From Marinibium conchae (GTDB taxonomy: Bacteria; Pseudomonadota; Gammaproteobacteria; Enterobacterales; Alteromonadaceae): a stretch of 64,000 nucleotides of DNA. Position 1 is the first letter of the stretch; every line of letters starts with the position of its first letter. This document shows positions 16,642-26,319 of this stretch, in pieces. The stretch covers positions 62,001 through 126,000 of the forward strand of contig NZ_JADNRN010000003.1 in assembly GCF_015595035.1 (NCBI RefSeq), in the 5' to 3' direction. Made by a program: the position numbers and the translations under genes. Under the pieces are notes generated by a model. The model was not told the origin of the DNA, did not search any database, and worked only from the letters and a program-made list of their open reading frames with translations.

Positions 16642-18541
16642 TGGATGTTACTTGGCTATTAAATAATGGAGCTGGCTCTGGAAGGGTCAGTTCGGTTGCA
16701 TACTCTGCAATTAAAGCAACTATTTCACTTGTGCTTAATGCTGCCAAATAATGACCAAGCTCAACATGGCTAAAATTAGAAGACTTAGCCCACTGATAAC
16801 ACAGAAACTGTAATAATTCCTCGTTCGATTGGAAAGCTTCGTCGTGACCAAGTAATGCTGGAAAAATCGATACCCACGGCAAGTGCCTAAGTGCTGCAGG
16901 TACTTGCTTTAAAATCCATTTTTGCATTTGCTGTTTAATATCAAACCCTAAGCTTTCCAGTCGCTCTATATTGGCGACATCACCTTCTTGTTTTACCGAT
17001 ACCGGCATAAGTAAAGGTTGCTGAACTTGCGAAGCTAGCACTTGTTTACACAACACTGTCGCGGGCACAATAAAGCTTGGAAGTAACTGCACTGTCTTAT
17101 CTTCAGTAAATAACATGCGGTTGTCTGCGGTTAATATCCATCCACCCGCACTCGATATGTTGGGCTCAGCAGAGTTCGTTGACGATGACGCTTTTGGGTC
17201 GAGTTGGCTGTCAGATCTGCTCATCAGGTTTTGGTAGCTCGCCGATGCTGCTGCAGGAACGCTAGCCTTAGCCTTATAACTTCCACTTGTTTGTTTGCCC
17301 TGAAAACCATGCTGTTGGGGTCTAAACTGGGCTGACACCGAGTGCGATTGTGAGTCTGCCCTCGTGGCGGCTAAGGGCACGATATAATCGGTATTGTTAT
17401 GCGCAACTTGAGACAGAGCACTGTGCTTTTGGTCAACATCCTTTTGGTAACCATGTTTAGGCTGCTCGAACAAAGGTGGCGTGCTGTTAGTGTGTGGAGT
17501 ATCTGCCTCAGCTGGATTTTCACTAAACTCCATCGCTTCAGTGTCGACACTGTGTAGCAAGGCATCAGATACACTTTTATAAATAACATCGTGTACTTGA
17601 CGAGTTTTATGAAAGCGCACCTCATGTTTTGCGGGGTGTACATTTACGTCGAGTTCGTTGGCAGGCATTTCGATATAAAGCACAAATGCTGGGTAGCTTT
17701 GTGCATCTATCATCCCTTCGAAGGCTTGTTTGATAGCGTGAATAATAACGCGGTCTTTCATCATCCGACCATTTACAAAGCTATATTGCAGATCGTTAGT
17801 TCTACGCCCTTTGCCGACTGCATTACACCACCCCCAAATCTTAACCCCCTCAAATTCACCTAAAACCGGAATACTCTGCTGCAAGAAACCTTGCCCACAT
17901 ATGGCAGCTAGGCGTTTATGCTGTAGCTCTTCACTCAGTGCAGGTAGACGATGAATGACCTTGCCATTATGTTTTAGAGTGAAAGCAACATGGAAATGAC
18001 TTAAGGCAATCCGTTTGAGCATTTCGTCCACATGCTGAAATTCAGTTTTTTCGGCTTTGAGGAATTTGCGCCTGGCGGGAGTATTAAAAAATAAGTCTAA
18101 TACCTCTACTGATGTTCCCTTAGGATGAGCCGTTGGATTTAGCTCTATATCCATTTCGCGGCCTTCACAATGGGCTTGCCAAGCTTCGCTTTGTTCTTCG
18201 GTTTTTGAGCTTAAGCTAAGGCGACTCACAGAGCTAATACTCGCTAGTGCTTCGCCGCGAAAACCCAAGCTAGTAATTGACTCCAAATCATCGATATCTT
18301 CTATCTTACTGGTTGCATGGCGGCTGAGCGCTAATCCAAGCTGATCTTTCGGAATACCCTTACCGTTATCGCGAATGAGCATGCGTTTATGCCCACCACG
18401 CTCAAGCTCTACCAATATATCAGTCGCGCCTGCGTCAATACTGTTTTCGACCAACTCTTTGATCACCGAAGCCGGACGCTCAACCACTTCTCCGGCGGCG
18501 ATCTGGTTTGCTAGTCTTGCAGGGAGGGTTTTGATAGTCAT
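16631..18541 (-). CDS. mutL: MutL, DNA mismatch repair protein
   Basis: GHKL ATPase that connects MutS to downstream repair factors; 636 residues. The N-terminal domain shows [38 protein letters not shown] and [11 protein letters not shown] poorly conserved linker runs from about 340 to 450. The C-terminal dimerisation domain lacks the DQHAxxExxxxE endonuclease motif, as in gammaproteobacteria that nick with MutH; a mutH gene is therefore expected elsewhere. It lies between amiB and miaA, overlapping miaA by 11 bp. Confidence 0.97.
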   Translation of the reverse strand: MTIKTLPARLANQIAAGEVVERPASVIKELVENSIDAGATDILVELERGGHKRMLIRDNGKGIPKDQLGLALSRHATSKIEDIDDLESITSLGFRGEALASISSVSRLSLSSKTEEQSEAWQAHCEGREMDIELNPTAHPKGTSVEVLDLFFNTPARRKFLKAEKTEFQHVDEMLKRIALSHFHVAFTLKHNGKVIHRLPALSEELQHKRLAAICGQGFLQQSIPVLGEFEGVKIWGWCNAVGKGRRTNDLQYSFVNGRMMKDRVIIHAIKQAFEGMIDAQSYPAFVLYIEMPANELDVNVHPAKHEVRFHKTRQVHDVIYKSVSDALLHSVDTEAMEFSENPAEADTPHTNSTPPLFEQPKHGYQKDVDQKHSALSQVAHNNTDYIVPLAATRADSQSHSVSAQFRPQQHGFQGKQTSGSYKAKASVPAAASASYQNLMSRSDSQLDPKASSSTNSAEPNISSAGGWILTADNRMLFTEDKTVQLLPSFIVPATVLCKQVLASQVQQPLLMPVSVKQEGDVANIERLESLGFDIKQQMQKWILKQVPAALRHLPWVSIFPALLGHDEAFQSNEELLQFLCYQWAKSSNFSHVELGHYLAALSTSEIVALIAEYATELTLPEPAPLFNSQVTSSEH

Positions 18542-18593
18542 TATTCTGTGCTTACCATTGTTATTGATACAGAGAATGAAAGCGTCATTGACG

Positions 18594-19940
18594 CTAATCG
18601 CGGGGTATGGTTAATACTTGCCCGATTCTGACCAAGTCACTTTTCAGGTTATTTTCAGTCTTTAATTTCGTTAACGAAACATTATAGCGCTGGGCTAATA
18701 CTGACAGTGAGTCGCCGCTTTGAACTGTGTGGGTTCTGGGCGCAGCATCTCGTTCTTGAGCCCACAAAGTGCCTTCAGGTGGCGCATTTCTGAAATAGCG
18801 TTTAATAGACGTGAATAGAGAATCAGCCAGTTGCTGTCGATAAGCTCGCCAGTTTAAGTTCTTCTCTTCTTGAGGATTTGAAATAAAGCCTACCTCAACC
18901 AATATAGACGGTGTTTCGGGTGCAGTGAGTACAGCTAAACTGGCGCTTTGAGGTACTTTTTTGTGCATGCGCGTCACTTTCTTCATTTCGTTTATGACCT
19001 TGTTGCTAATGTCGTAGCTTGAAGCCCGCGATAAATCCATCGACATATTAAAAATAGTCTCGGCGAAGTAGCGCTCGGTGTCTCGGTCGCCAATCACATC
19101 AGCTGCCGAACCTAGCAACTGAGAATCTCTCTCTGTTCGTTCCAGCAACCGACCGAGTTCACTGTCGGCTCTGCCTTTAGACAAGACCCATACGGAACCG
19201 CCTCGCGGCTGAGGAGTGGTAAATGCATCAGCGTGAATTGATACCAATAAATCGGCATTTGCTTTTGTTGCGACACTGGGGCGGTCATTGGGGCTAATGT
19301 AGTAGTCACCACTGCGAGTCATTACTGCTTTTAGCCCAGGCTCATCATTTATTTTTTTCTCGAGCATCTTACTAATACTCAAGGTAATATTTTTTTCGTA
19401 GGTACCTTTAGGGCCAATTGAGCCAGGGTCATTGCCACCATGGCCTGCATCGATTACTACAATAATATCTTTGTCACGCTTCGGAGCGGCCGTATTAGTG
19501 AGCACAGGAGCAGGATTAGGATCTTTCAAATCAATCACGACTCGATGTCCAAACTCTGCGCTAGGTGTTAGCGTAAACATGCTAGGATCTATTGGCTTGT
19601 TGAGCTCAATTACCATTCGCATGTCACTTTTCGACTTAGGTGTTGAGTGCCTTATTTTTTTTATTAAGTTGCTATCGTTGGGTATTTTTGAAAAATCAAA
19701 GTCACGATTCGTATTTTTTAAATCTATGACCAATCTCTCGGGGGATGTTAATTTAAAGTAGGAGAAGGAGGTTTGCTTTGACACATCCAACACAACGCGT
19801 GTGGAGTCTCTGCTAGGAGACACCCTCATGCCAGTAACATCGCTTTGCGACTGAGCATACGATTGGGCGTGCAAAAACATGCTAATAAAACTGATTAGCA
19901 AAACACCGAATATTCGACCTGCTATGTTAAACTTCTTCAT
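18594..19940 (-). CDS. amiB: N-acetylmuramoyl-L-alanine amidase AmiB
   Basis: Periplasmic zinc amidase that splits septal peptidoglycan during division. Order of parts: signal peptide ([20 protein letters not shown]), an AMIN domain (about 30-140) for envelope targeting, Amidase_3 with zinc ligands in [15 protein letters not shown] and SIHADAF and a late VEVGFISN, and one C-terminal LysM domain ([19 protein letters not shown]). The frame is open to a TTG at 19973, but I chose the ATG at 19940 because it begins a normal signal peptide. A terminator-like hairpin separates it from tsaE, so it probably has its own promoter. Confidence 0.95.
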   Translation of the reverse strand: MKKFNIAGRIFGVLLISFISMFLHAQSYAQSQSDVTGMRVSPSRDSTRVVLDVSKQTSFSYFKLTSPERLVIDLKNTNRDFDFSKIPNDSNLIKKIRHSTPKSKSDMRMVIELNKPIDPSMFTLTPSAEFGHRVVIDLKDPNPAPVLTNTAAPKRDKDIIVVIDAGHGGNDPGSIGPKGTYEKNITLSISKMLEKKINDEPGLKAVMTRSGDYYISPNDRPSVATKANADLLVSIHADAFTTPQPRGGSVWVLSKGRADSELGRLLERTERDSQLLGSAADVIGDRDTERYFAETIFNMSMDLSRASSYDISNKVINEMKKVTRMHKKVPQSASLAVLTAPETPSILVEVGFISNPQEEKNLNWRAYRQQLADSLFTSIKRYFRNAPPEGTLWAQERDAAPRTHTVQSGDSLSVLAQRYNVSLTKLKTENNLKSDLVRIGQVLTIPRD

Positions 19941-20010
19941 CCGATTGCTTTTTATCCGTGCTTTTGTGACCAAAATCTATGTGCCAATTGTTCAGTGAAC
20001 TTTGAGTATG

Positions 20011-20033
20011 AAAACCCCGATAAGTTCGGGTTT
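20011..20033 (-). terminator. Terminator-like hairpin between tsaE and amiB
   Basis: On the minus strand AACCCGA - ACTTA - TCGGGGTT followed by TTTTC forms a short GC-rich stem. It lies about 135 bp past the tsaE stop and 70 bp before the amiB start. The T tract is short, so termination may be partial. Confidence 0.55.
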
Positions 20034-20165
20034 ATGAAAGATATAAAACTCAGCTCCTATGGCGCTAAAGAGTATCATAATTTATATCAATCACACAGAA
20101 CAGGATGAAGACGCTTTTCCACGGATAATTCTAACTACTTATATAGGCTTTAATAACCAAGCGCT

Positions 20166-20645
20166 TTAATCACAAAATGAGAGTGAACGTAAAATTTCCT
20201 CACCTTTTTGCGTATTTGAACTTAGACTAAAAACGCGCTCTTTTTGAACAACTTCAATGGCAATATTGATGTCGGCATCGGGCAATAAGCCCCAACCTCG
20301 GTCGGGCCACTCAATTAAACATAGACTGTCGTCATTAAAGTAGTCCCTAATCCCCATGAACTCGAGTTCTTCTGGGTCTGCTAAGCGATATAAGTCAAAA
20401 TGAAACAGCTTTAATTCACCAATTTCATAGGGCTCTACCAGAGTGTAGGTTGGACTTTTTACGCTGCCAGAATGGCCAAGAGAATGCAGAAAATGACGAC
20501 TAAAAGTTGTTTTTCCTGCTCCCAAAGTACCTTCTAAAAATAAGGTGGTACCGCCAAGTTTTTTACTTGTAATGGCCCTTGCAAAGGTTTTCGCTAAGAT
20601 GTTCGTTTGCGCTTCACTCGACGCTACAAAAGTTGCTGTTGCCAT
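20166..20645 (-). CDS. tsaE: TsaE, tRNA threonylcarbamoyladenosine ATPase
   Basis: Small ATPase (159 residues) of the TsaBDE complex that makes t6A37 in ANN-decoding tRNAs. The P-loop GTLGAGKTTFSRHFL is followed by KSPTYTLVEPY, the FHFDLYRLADPEELEFMG segment and a Walker-B-like LIEWPDRG, all standard for the family. The start is 24 bp after the nnr stop, in the conserved pair nnr-tsaE. No unusual residue is seen. Confidence 0.97.
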   Translation of the reverse strand: MATATFVASSEAQTNILAKTFARAITSKKLGGTTLFLEGTLGAGKTTFSRHFLHSLGHSGSVKSPTYTLVEPYEIGELKLFHFDLYRLADPEELEFMGIRDYFNDDSLCLIEWPDRGWGLLPDADINIAIEVVQKERVFSLSSNTQKGEEILRSLSFCD

Positions 20646-20669
20646 TCGCGCTGTTACCCTTAATTACAT

Positions 20670-22169
20670 TTATTCGTTGATTAAATAACGAACTGTGTCA
20701 AACAGATCGCTCGCGAGAAGCCCTCGCTGCCCTTTTTCTTCTGCAACTAGGTCACCAGCCTTTGCATGGAGCGATACACCATACTGACAAGCTAGGTTAG
20801 TCGCAACCCCTTGGGCCATTAAAGAACCTATAATACCTGTGAGCACATCGCCCATTCCAGCTGTTGCCATACCGGGGTTTCCATGACGACATACCCAAGA
20901 ATCTTGCTCGTCGTCTATAATAGTCCCAGCACCTTTAAGTACGCAAGTTGCGTGATACCTCTCGGCGCATTGGCGTGCAAACACAAAACGGTTATTTTCG
21001 ACTTCTTCTACACTTACACTGAGGAGTCGAGCAGCTTCGCCACTGTGAGGAGTGATGACGCAATCATCAATAGTCACAAAAGATGCCGTGCTTGCCATCA
21101 CGTTTAAGGCATCAGCGTCGATAACCATCGGCTTAGGGTTTTCTTGGCAGTATGCCAAGACTTCATTAAAAGTATCCTTACTCCATTGATCTTGGCCTAG
21201 GCCAGGACCTATAACGATGCAAGTAGCCCATTCCAATGCCGCTTTCAAGCCACTTGAGGTTACCATTAACTCGGGGCGCCCAGCACTTATTTGTATTTTT
21301 GAGCCTTCATGAGCATACACCTTCACCAAGCCAGTACCGCTGCGAAGTGCAGCCTCAGCACTCAGTCTGATAGCCCCCGCCATTCCAGCATTACCACCAA
21401 TACAAAGCAAGCGCCCATAACTGCCTTTGTGACTGTGCACGGGTCGTGGTGCTAACCCTTTAAAATGAGCGATGTCGAGTGCATTAGCATCGCTTCTGGC
21501 TATGTCGGAGAACGCTTTGCCTATGCCTAAATCTTCAAAAATGAGTTTTCCACACGACTGCTTGCCCGCCCCTGTAGTTAAGCCCAACTTAATGCCGATA
21601 AATGTGATGGTAATATCGGCTTGAATGCAGCGCCCTAAGGATTCCCCAGTATCCGCGTCTAAGCCGCTTGGTAAATCGATACTCACCACTGGAATACCTG
21701 AGCTGTTAATTGAGTCAATAACGTCGGCAAATTCATTACGTATAAGGCCAACAATACCGATACCCAATAACGCATCGATGACCAAATCGCAACGCTCTAG
21801 CATAGCAGCGTCAAAAGCTTCTACTTTGCCACCATTATCTAGCCAGGCCTTTTGTGCTCTAGCAACATCACCTGTGACTTCGCGTTCCGGCTCAATCGCG
21901 CATAAAATAACATTTTTACCTGCGTTCACCGCATTCAGTGCCGTAATATAACCGTCGCCGGCATTGTTACCGACCCCGACTAGAATAAGATAAGTATCGG
22001 TATTAGGCATGAGTGATATGCAGCGCTCAAATACAGCTTTACCTGCTCGTTGCATTAGCTCAAACTTGGTTATTCCTACTTTTGCTGCGGCTTCTAACTC
22101 AAGATGTTTAACTTGAGCTGCGCGGTAGAGTTTCTGTGTTAAACTTGGAGTTGTGTTTTTATGCAACAT
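20670..22169 (-). CDS. nnr: Bifunctional NAD(P)H-hydrate repair enzyme Nnr
   Basis: Fusion of NAD(P)HX epimerase (N-terminal YjeF_N domain, about 1-220) and ADP/ATP-dependent NAD(P)HX dehydratase (carbohydrate kinase-like, about 230-499), repairing hydrated nicotinamide cofactors. Visible motifs are GNNAGDGY and DLPSGLDADTG in the first half, and GPGLGQD, DADALN, ITPHSGEAARLL, LKGAGT and GNPGMATAGMGDVLTG in the second. The ATG at 22169 is only 19 bp from the divergent queG start, so the two genes share a very compact promoter region or have promoters inside each other. Confidence 0.96.
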   Translation of the reverse strand: MLHKNTTPSLTQKLYRAAQVKHLELEAAAKVGITKFELMQRAGKAVFERCISLMPNTDTYLILVGVGNNAGDGYITALNAVNAGKNVILCAIEPEREVTGDVARAQKAWLDNGGKVEAFDAAMLERCDLVIDALLGIGIVGLIRNEFADVIDSINSSGIPVVSIDLPSGLDADTGESLGRCIQADITITFIGIKLGLTTGAGKQSCGKLIFEDLGIGKAFSDIARSDANALDIAHFKGLAPRPVHSHKGSYGRLLCIGGNAGMAGAIRLSAEAALRSGTGLVKVYAHEGSKIQISAGRPELMVTSSGLKAALEWATCIVIGPGLGQDQWSKDTFNEVLAYCQENPKPMVIDADALNVMASTASFVTIDDCVITPHSGEAARLLSVSVEEVENNRFVFARQCAERYHATCVLKGAGTIIDDEQDSWVCRHGNPGMATAGMGDVLTGIIGSLMAQGVATNLACQYGVSLHAKAGDLVAEEKGQRGLLASDLFDTVRYLINE

Positions 22170-22188
22170 GCGATTGTGTCCGTGGAAT

Positions 22189-23394
22189 ATGTCCGTAATT
22201 AAATCGATAGATGTAAATCAGCTTGCGAACAATATCAAGACTTGGGGAAAGGCGCTAGGCTTTCAGCAAGTTGGTATCAGTGATATTGATCTGAGTCAGC
22301 ATGAAAGTGCCCTAAAAGACTGGCTTGCAAACGGCTATCACGGCGATATGAGCTTTTTGGAGCGCAATATCGAAAAACGCTTAAACCCTGCTGAATTATT
22401 ACCAGGAACACTCAGAATTATTAGCGTTCGCATGGATTACCTTCCGCCAGACGCCTCTTTTGCAAGCAATCTTCGTTCGAGCTCTACCGCTTATATAAGT
22501 CGCTATGCTTTGGGTAGAGACTATCACAAAGTTCTACGTAAGCGCTTGAGCCAACTGGCTAATCAAATAAGCGAATACACGCAGGATTTGTCCTTTCGTC
22601 CGTTTGTCGACTCGGCTCCCGTGCTAGAACATGCCATCGCAGAGAAAGCTGGGCTGGGCTGGACGGGCAAACACTCACTCACGATCAACAAAGAGGCAGG
22701 GTCATATTTCTTTTTGGGGGAGCTATTTATCAATCTTCCTCTGCCAATCGATGAGCCTGTAGAAGAGAATTGCGGTAAGTGTACTGCGTGCATTTCGATT
22801 TGCCCGACTCAGGCTATTGTGGCGCCTTATGTAGTCGACGCGAAAAAATGTATTTCTTACCTCACTATAGAAAATGATAAGGCTATTCCTTTGCAATTTC
22901 GAAAGGCAATGGGCAACCGAATATATGGCTGCGACGACTGCCAACTGATTTGCCCGTGGAATAAATATGCTGACACCACCAAAGAAAAAGATTTTTTCGC
23001 TCGGCAACACATGCACAATCGTTCATTGATCGACCTGTTTGCATGGAGTGAAGAACAATTTTTAACCAATACTGAAGGCTCTGCGATTCGACGTATTGGA
23101 TACGAAAAGTGGCAACGTAACCTAGCAGTTGGTATTGGTAATATTCAACCGAAAAGTGAGCACGAACGCGAGGCTCTCATCCATGCTCTAAAAGGAGGCT
23201 TGAGTGGCTGTAGCGAACTCGTCAAGGAGCATGTTGAATGGGCGATGAATGAACTTATGTCGGTTGTTGTATCCGAAGGCAAAGACGCCGAGAGCGACGA
23301 CAAACTATCGACGCTATTGTCACCATCGACGCTTTCCCGCCAAACACGCCGATTAGCAAGAAGTGTTGAAAAAGGCATGCCGAAACACAGCTAA
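22189..23394 (+). CDS. queG: QueG, epoxyqueuosine reductase
   Basis: Cobalamin- and Fe-S-dependent enzyme for the last step of queuosine synthesis in tRNA. The 401-residue protein has GFQQVGISD, LPGTLRIISVRMDYLP, the cobalamin-contacting RYALGRDYHKVLRKRL region, EHAIAEKAGLGWTGKH, and two 4Fe-4S motifs, CGKCTACISICP and CDDCQLICPWN. The frame opens at a GTG at 22153, but the ATG at 22189 aligns with the E. coli start (SxxxxxDVNQLANNIKTWG). Divergent from nnr. Also known as YjeS. Confidence 0.96.
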   Translation: MSVIKSIDVNQLANNIKTWGKALGFQQVGISDIDLSQHESALKDWLANGYHGDMSFLERNIEKRLNPAELLPGTLRIISVRMDYLPPDASFASNLRSSSTAYISRYALGRDYHKVLRKRLSQLANQISEYTQDLSFRPFVDSAPVLEHAIAEKAGLGWTGKHSLTINKEAGSYFFLGELFINLPLPIDEPVEENCGKCTACISICPTQAIVAPYVVDAKKCISYLTIENDKAIPLQFRKAMGNRIYGCDDCQLICPWNKYADTTKEKDFFARQHMHNRSLIDLFAWSEEQFLTNTEGSAIRRIGYEKWQRNLAVGIGNIQPKSEHEREALIHALKGGLSGCSELVKEHVEWAMNELMSVVVSEGKDAESDDKLSTLLSPSTLSRQTRRLARSVEKGMPKHS

Positions 23395-23413
23395 CTCTTT
23401 GTATAAATGGAAA

Positions 23414-23446
23414 ACACCGCAATCAGAGGGGCTTCCGACTGCGGTG
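23414..23446 (-). terminator. Terminator candidate after the YHS gene
   Basis: CACCGCA / TGCGGTG stem around an 18-base loop; on the minus strand it is followed by TTTTCC. It lies 58 bp beyond the YHS gene stop and 20 bp beyond the convergent queG stop, so it probably serves the minus strand mainly. Confidence 0.55.
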
Positions 23447-23503
23447 CTTAGTACACGCTACTGGATGATGTTTTCAGAAGCAGTGTATGTTGCTCTGGTA
23501 TTA

Positions 23504-23980
23504 CTACTCAGCTAATGCTGCGTCGGTTTTGTCGGCTATACCACTCCAGTTACCTTCAGCAGTGTTAATAAAGCCATCTACGTCGGTAAGCCAGCGCTGT
23601 TGAACGTTGGTATTTAGGTTCAAATACAATTTGTCGTCGACAATTTTGAAAGCCAATGGATCAGTATCAAATTTACGATTCATGGTAACACCGAAAGCAC
23701 AGAAGCCACCATATTGCGGAGCATACTTAGCAGGGTTAGCTTTAAATGCGTCGCGATTGACTTCACTTGAAAATTTATAAATGGCATTTTTATAAGTAGC
23801 AGTGTAGTCATTGCTACCTTTTACCGGAGCGCCTGGTGTGAAATACGACACAGTGTCATAGCCTTGAATAGCGACGTCATTTGCGTCTGCATTATGGTCA
23901 ACATCAGCGGCAAAGCTGAATGCACTGAAAGCGATAGAAGTAGCGAAAATACCTGTCTTTACTAAAGTAGAAAATCTCAT
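23504..23980 (-). CDS. Secreted YHS-domain protein
   Basis: A 158-residue periplasmic protein with a Sec signal peptide (about 1-24, cleavage after FSFA). The body matches the stand-alone YHS type: AIQGYDTVSYFTPGAPVKG, then YKFSSEVNRDAFKANPAKYAPQYGGFCAFG, with the Tyr-Gly-Gly-Phe-Cys core. YHS domains are thought to bind metals, often copper, but ligands cannot be assigned here. It is monocistronic, bounded by the hairpin at 23414 and a 271-bp divergent region shared with the rhodanese gene. Confidence 0.88.
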   Translation of the reverse strand: MRFSTLVKTGIFATSIAFSAFSFAADVDHNADANDVAIQGYDTVSYFTPGAPVKGSNDYTATYKNAIYKFSSEVNRDAFKANPAKYAPQYGGFCAFGVTMNRKFDTDPLAFKIVDDKLYLNLNTNVQQRWLTDVDGFINTAEGNWSGIADKTDAALAE

Positions 23981-24138
23981 TTTTTATTCCTCGTATATAA
24001 TCTTGTGTTGTTTTTGTTTGAAGTACGGAGAATAAGATAGGCTTTCAACAGATTTAATTGCACCACATAAACCTAATTATGAGTCATTTCGTCCAAAAAT
24101 GTGATTTATTTCTTTTTTATGCACAAATCTAAACACTT

Positions 24139-24203
24139 TCTTGGTCGTAGTATTTGTATAGTACAAAAAACAGTGTATTGAAAAGACCAAGATACAAATA
24201 CTA
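24139..24203. promoter_or_regulatory. Interleaved inverted repeats upstream of the rhodanese gene
   Basis: Two perfect complementary pairs alternate: TCTTGGTC (24139-24146) with GACCAAGA (24185-24192), and TAGTATTTGTAT (24148-24159) with ATACAAATACTA (24192-24203). The second left arm can also fold locally, TTTGTA (24153-24158) with TACAAA (24162-24167). The folds exclude one another. The element ends 48 bp before the rhodanese start, so it is either a leader-RNA switch or a composite operator. No matching protein or known riboswitch is recognised. Confidence 0.5.
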
Positions 24204-24251
24204 AGACATTGTAAAAACCACACATTACTTAACTTACTCCAAGAGGAAATA

Positions 24252-24641
24252 ATGAATATGAGAGCAATAAAAGCAATTCTTTCGGTAGCGCTTCTCGGCG
24301 CTGCATTATTAGTAACATCTGCTTTTGCAAAGGATATTTCGGCTGACGAATTTTTAAAAATAGACAAGACTGAGCGCATATTACTCGACGTACGCACCCC
24401 CAAAGAATATGCCGATGGCCATATTCCAACAGCAATGAACATTCCGGTAGGGGATTTAGAAGATATGTTTTCTAAGTTAAGCGACAAGGATCAGCAAATT
24501 GTGGTGTACTGTCGTTCTGGTTTCCGAGCAGGGCGCGCTATTGATTTTTTAAAAGAGCAAGGCTATACAAACCTAGTACACCTCGATGGCGACTTTGGTG
24601 AATGGGAAAAACAAGGTAGGGAAATTGTTAAGCCCGAATAA
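24252..24641 (+). CDS. Periplasmic rhodanese-like protein
   Basis: A 129-residue protein with a signal peptide (about 1-26, ending SAFA) and a single rhodanese domain: LLDVRTPKEYADGHIPTAMN, then the active-site loop YCRSGFRAG with catalytic Cys, and a C-terminal LDGDFGEWEKQG. Such PspE-like proteins transfer sulfane sulfur in the periplasm. AAGAGGAA precedes the ATG by a normal distance, and an intrinsic terminator follows. The 5' region carries unusual interleaved inverted repeats, suggesting regulated expression. Confidence 0.92.
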   Translation: MNMRAIKAILSVALLGAALLVTSAFAKDISADEFLKIDKTERILLDVRTPKEYADGHIPTAMNIPVGDLEDMFSKLSDKDQQIVVYCRSGFRAGRAIDFLKEQGYTNLVHLDGDFGEWEKQGREIVKPE

Positions 24642-24665
24642 GTTTTCGAAGAGCAATGCAGTCAA

Positions 24666-24690
24666 AGAGAGCGCAATAGCGCTCTTTTTT
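24666..24690 (+). terminator. Intrinsic terminator after the rhodanese gene
   Basis: AGAGCGC - AATA - GCGCTCT followed by six T residues, 25 bp after the rhodanese stop. It ends immediately before the convergent M48 protease stop codon (24693), so it may affect both strands. Confidence 0.88.
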
Positions 24691-24692
24691 GT

Positions 24693-25886
24693 TTATTCAC
24701 ACTCGGTCTTACCTTGTTTAAAACAGGCACTAAACCTATTGGCTTGTGCAATACGTTCCTCTGTTTTTGGATGTGATGACAAGTAATCCAACATTGTTTC
24801 TTCTTTTTTTACGCTTAGCTCACGGCCATCATCGAGTTCAAACTCTGCAGCTTCTTCAACATCTTCTTCAGCATCAGCATCGTCAGTAGATTGCTTCACC
24901 AAAGTACCCATTTTTTTCTCACTAACAAATGTAGTCATCTTATCCATGATACTTGAGAAAGAAGCGGGATCTATTCCTAATGCCAACATTTGAGTAAAGG
25001 CATAATGGTCTGATTCCGTTTCATGTTTACGAGAGTAGTGACTACTCATCAACAGTGAGCCTAAACCGAGGCCCATATCAGCGAAAGCACTTGCATCGCC
25101 AGCAACCAGAGTAACAACGGTGGCCACAATTGTACCTTGAATGAGCATTTTTAAACCGTGACGATGAGTCACATGACCAATCTCGTGTAACAATACTGCA
25201 TCAATTTCGGCCTGTGTCGTCGCCAGTTCAACAAACTTATCAGTAAGTATGATTTGACCAGAGGGTAAGGCTAAGGCATTCGGAATTTGAATACCCTTTT
25301 CTTCATCGCCCCAAGCTCTAAAATAGATTTCATATTTAACCTCGCTGTCGGCTTCAATCACTTCCTCAACGAGTAGGTGGAAACGTTGCGTTATTTCTGC
25401 TTTACGCTCTTCGTCAAGCAAGCTCTCGTCAAAAACGTAGGAGTCGAGAAAGTCAAACGAACCGCCAGATATCATCTCGTTAACGCTATGAGGAAGGGAG
25501 TTGGCGATTGCATAACTCACTCCCGGAATTCCCCAACGGATAAAGGCAACACTGAAGACCACAGTGACACAAAGCGCCACAACTACCCATCGCATTTTAG
25601 ATTCTATGGCGTGTATAAAAGAACTACTGCCGTTTAGACCTTTTTGCTGTTTTACAATAGTATCAATAGCATCGTTGTCTGAAGTCGCAAAGACTGTACC
25701 ATCTGCAAGGGTTATTTTGCGTTCAACCGTGCCAATTCGACTACTAATTGAGACCGATCCAATATCTGCCGAGTGATTAGTGCCTGCAGCGCTAGAAATA
25801 GTGTAGCTACCTTCCTCATAGTACAAACTGGCTTCCGCACTCGCAGCGCTGTCTTTTTGATATAGTCGGCCATCAATCTTCATCAT
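24693..25886 (-). CDS. M48-family membrane metalloprotease
   Basis: A 397-residue protein with an N-terminal cytoplasmic-type beta-rich region (about 1-85), one transmembrane segment near 93-112, and an M48 peptidase domain: zinc site HEIGHVTHRHG and the third-ligand motif ETESDHYAF. A second hydrophobic stretch (about 250-275) follows the HExxH helix. The C-terminus has a long acidic insert (DDADAEEDVEEAAEFE) before the SSHPKTEERI motif usual in M48 enzymes. It follows the DUF898 gene by 10 bp, an arrangement I associate with DUF898/M48 pairs in marine gammaproteobacteria; substrate is unknown. Confidence 0.88.
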   Translation of the reverse strand: MMKIDGRLYQKDSAASAEASLYYEEGSYTISSAAGTNHSADIGSVSISSRIGTVERKITLADGTVFATSDNDAIDTIVKQQKGLNGSSSFIHAIESKMRWVVVALCVTVVFSVAFIRWGIPGVSYAIANSLPHSVNEMISGGSFDFLDSYVFDESLLDEERKAEITQRFHLLVEEVIEADSEVKYEIYFRAWGDEEKGIQIPNALALPSGQIILTDKFVELATTQAEIDAVLLHEIGHVTHRHGLKMLIQGTIVATVVTLVAGDASAFADMGLGLGSLLMSSHYSRKHETESDHYAFTQMLALGIDPASFSSIMDKMTTFVSEKKMGTLVKQSTDDADAEEDVEEAAEFELDDGRELSVKKEETMLDYLSSHPKTEERIAQANRFSACFKQGKTECE

Positions 25887-25896
25887 TTTATCAACC

Positions 25897-26319
25897 TTAT
25901 AAAGTAATACCTATATCAACGTCAAAGGCATCACCAATTTGCTCACCCAGTGAACTTTGCTCTTGCTGCTTTATGCTCACAAATTCGGAGAGGTCGACGT
26001 CGGCTGCGACAAGTGTATTATTCGCATAGTAACGAGCCAGTCTTACCTTAACCCATGGTGTTCCGAGCCCCAATGTGAATATCACGATAAGTAGGTTTGT
26101 GAACATAAGCATTGCAAGTCCGCGAGCAGATAGGCTTGATTTAAAACGAATATTTCCGTCAAGTACGGTTTGCTCATATATGTAATTTCTAACCCTTGCC
26201 GTTAAATAAGCAGCAATCAGCAAACCAATGCCAATAAATACTATGTAGACTGGGATAATGAAAGAAGTCAGTAAGCTTGAATTCTCAAATAGACCCTCTC
26301 GAGGTCCTCTAGACCACCG
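25897..26319 (-). pseudogene. DUF898 gene, C-terminal part in a different frame (frameshift)
   Basis: This frame is open from just after a stop at 26320-26322 and reads, without a good start codon (only TTG at 26223), a membrane segment LLTSFIIPVYIVFIGIG, TARVRNYIYEQTVLDG and a final TLGLGTPWVKVRLARYYANN, which is the normal C-terminal portion of YjgN/DUF898 proteins. The N-terminal portion is read from 27083 in the neighbouring frame and runs out at 26268. A single-base deletion near 26293-26302 would explain the break. It is either a real frameshift or an assembly error; together the parts give the expected length of about 390 residues. Confidence 0.75.

Noticed and set aside
24139-24203. 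H-type pseudoknot formed by both inverted-repeat pairs at once
   Set aside because: Only one base separates the two left arms and none the two right arms, too short to bridge a 12-bp stem, so alternative single folds are more likely.
24077-24487. 136-residue frame opposite the rhodanese gene
   Set aside because: It spans an intergenic region and the signal-peptide codons of a clear rhodanese gene; no recognisable protein features.
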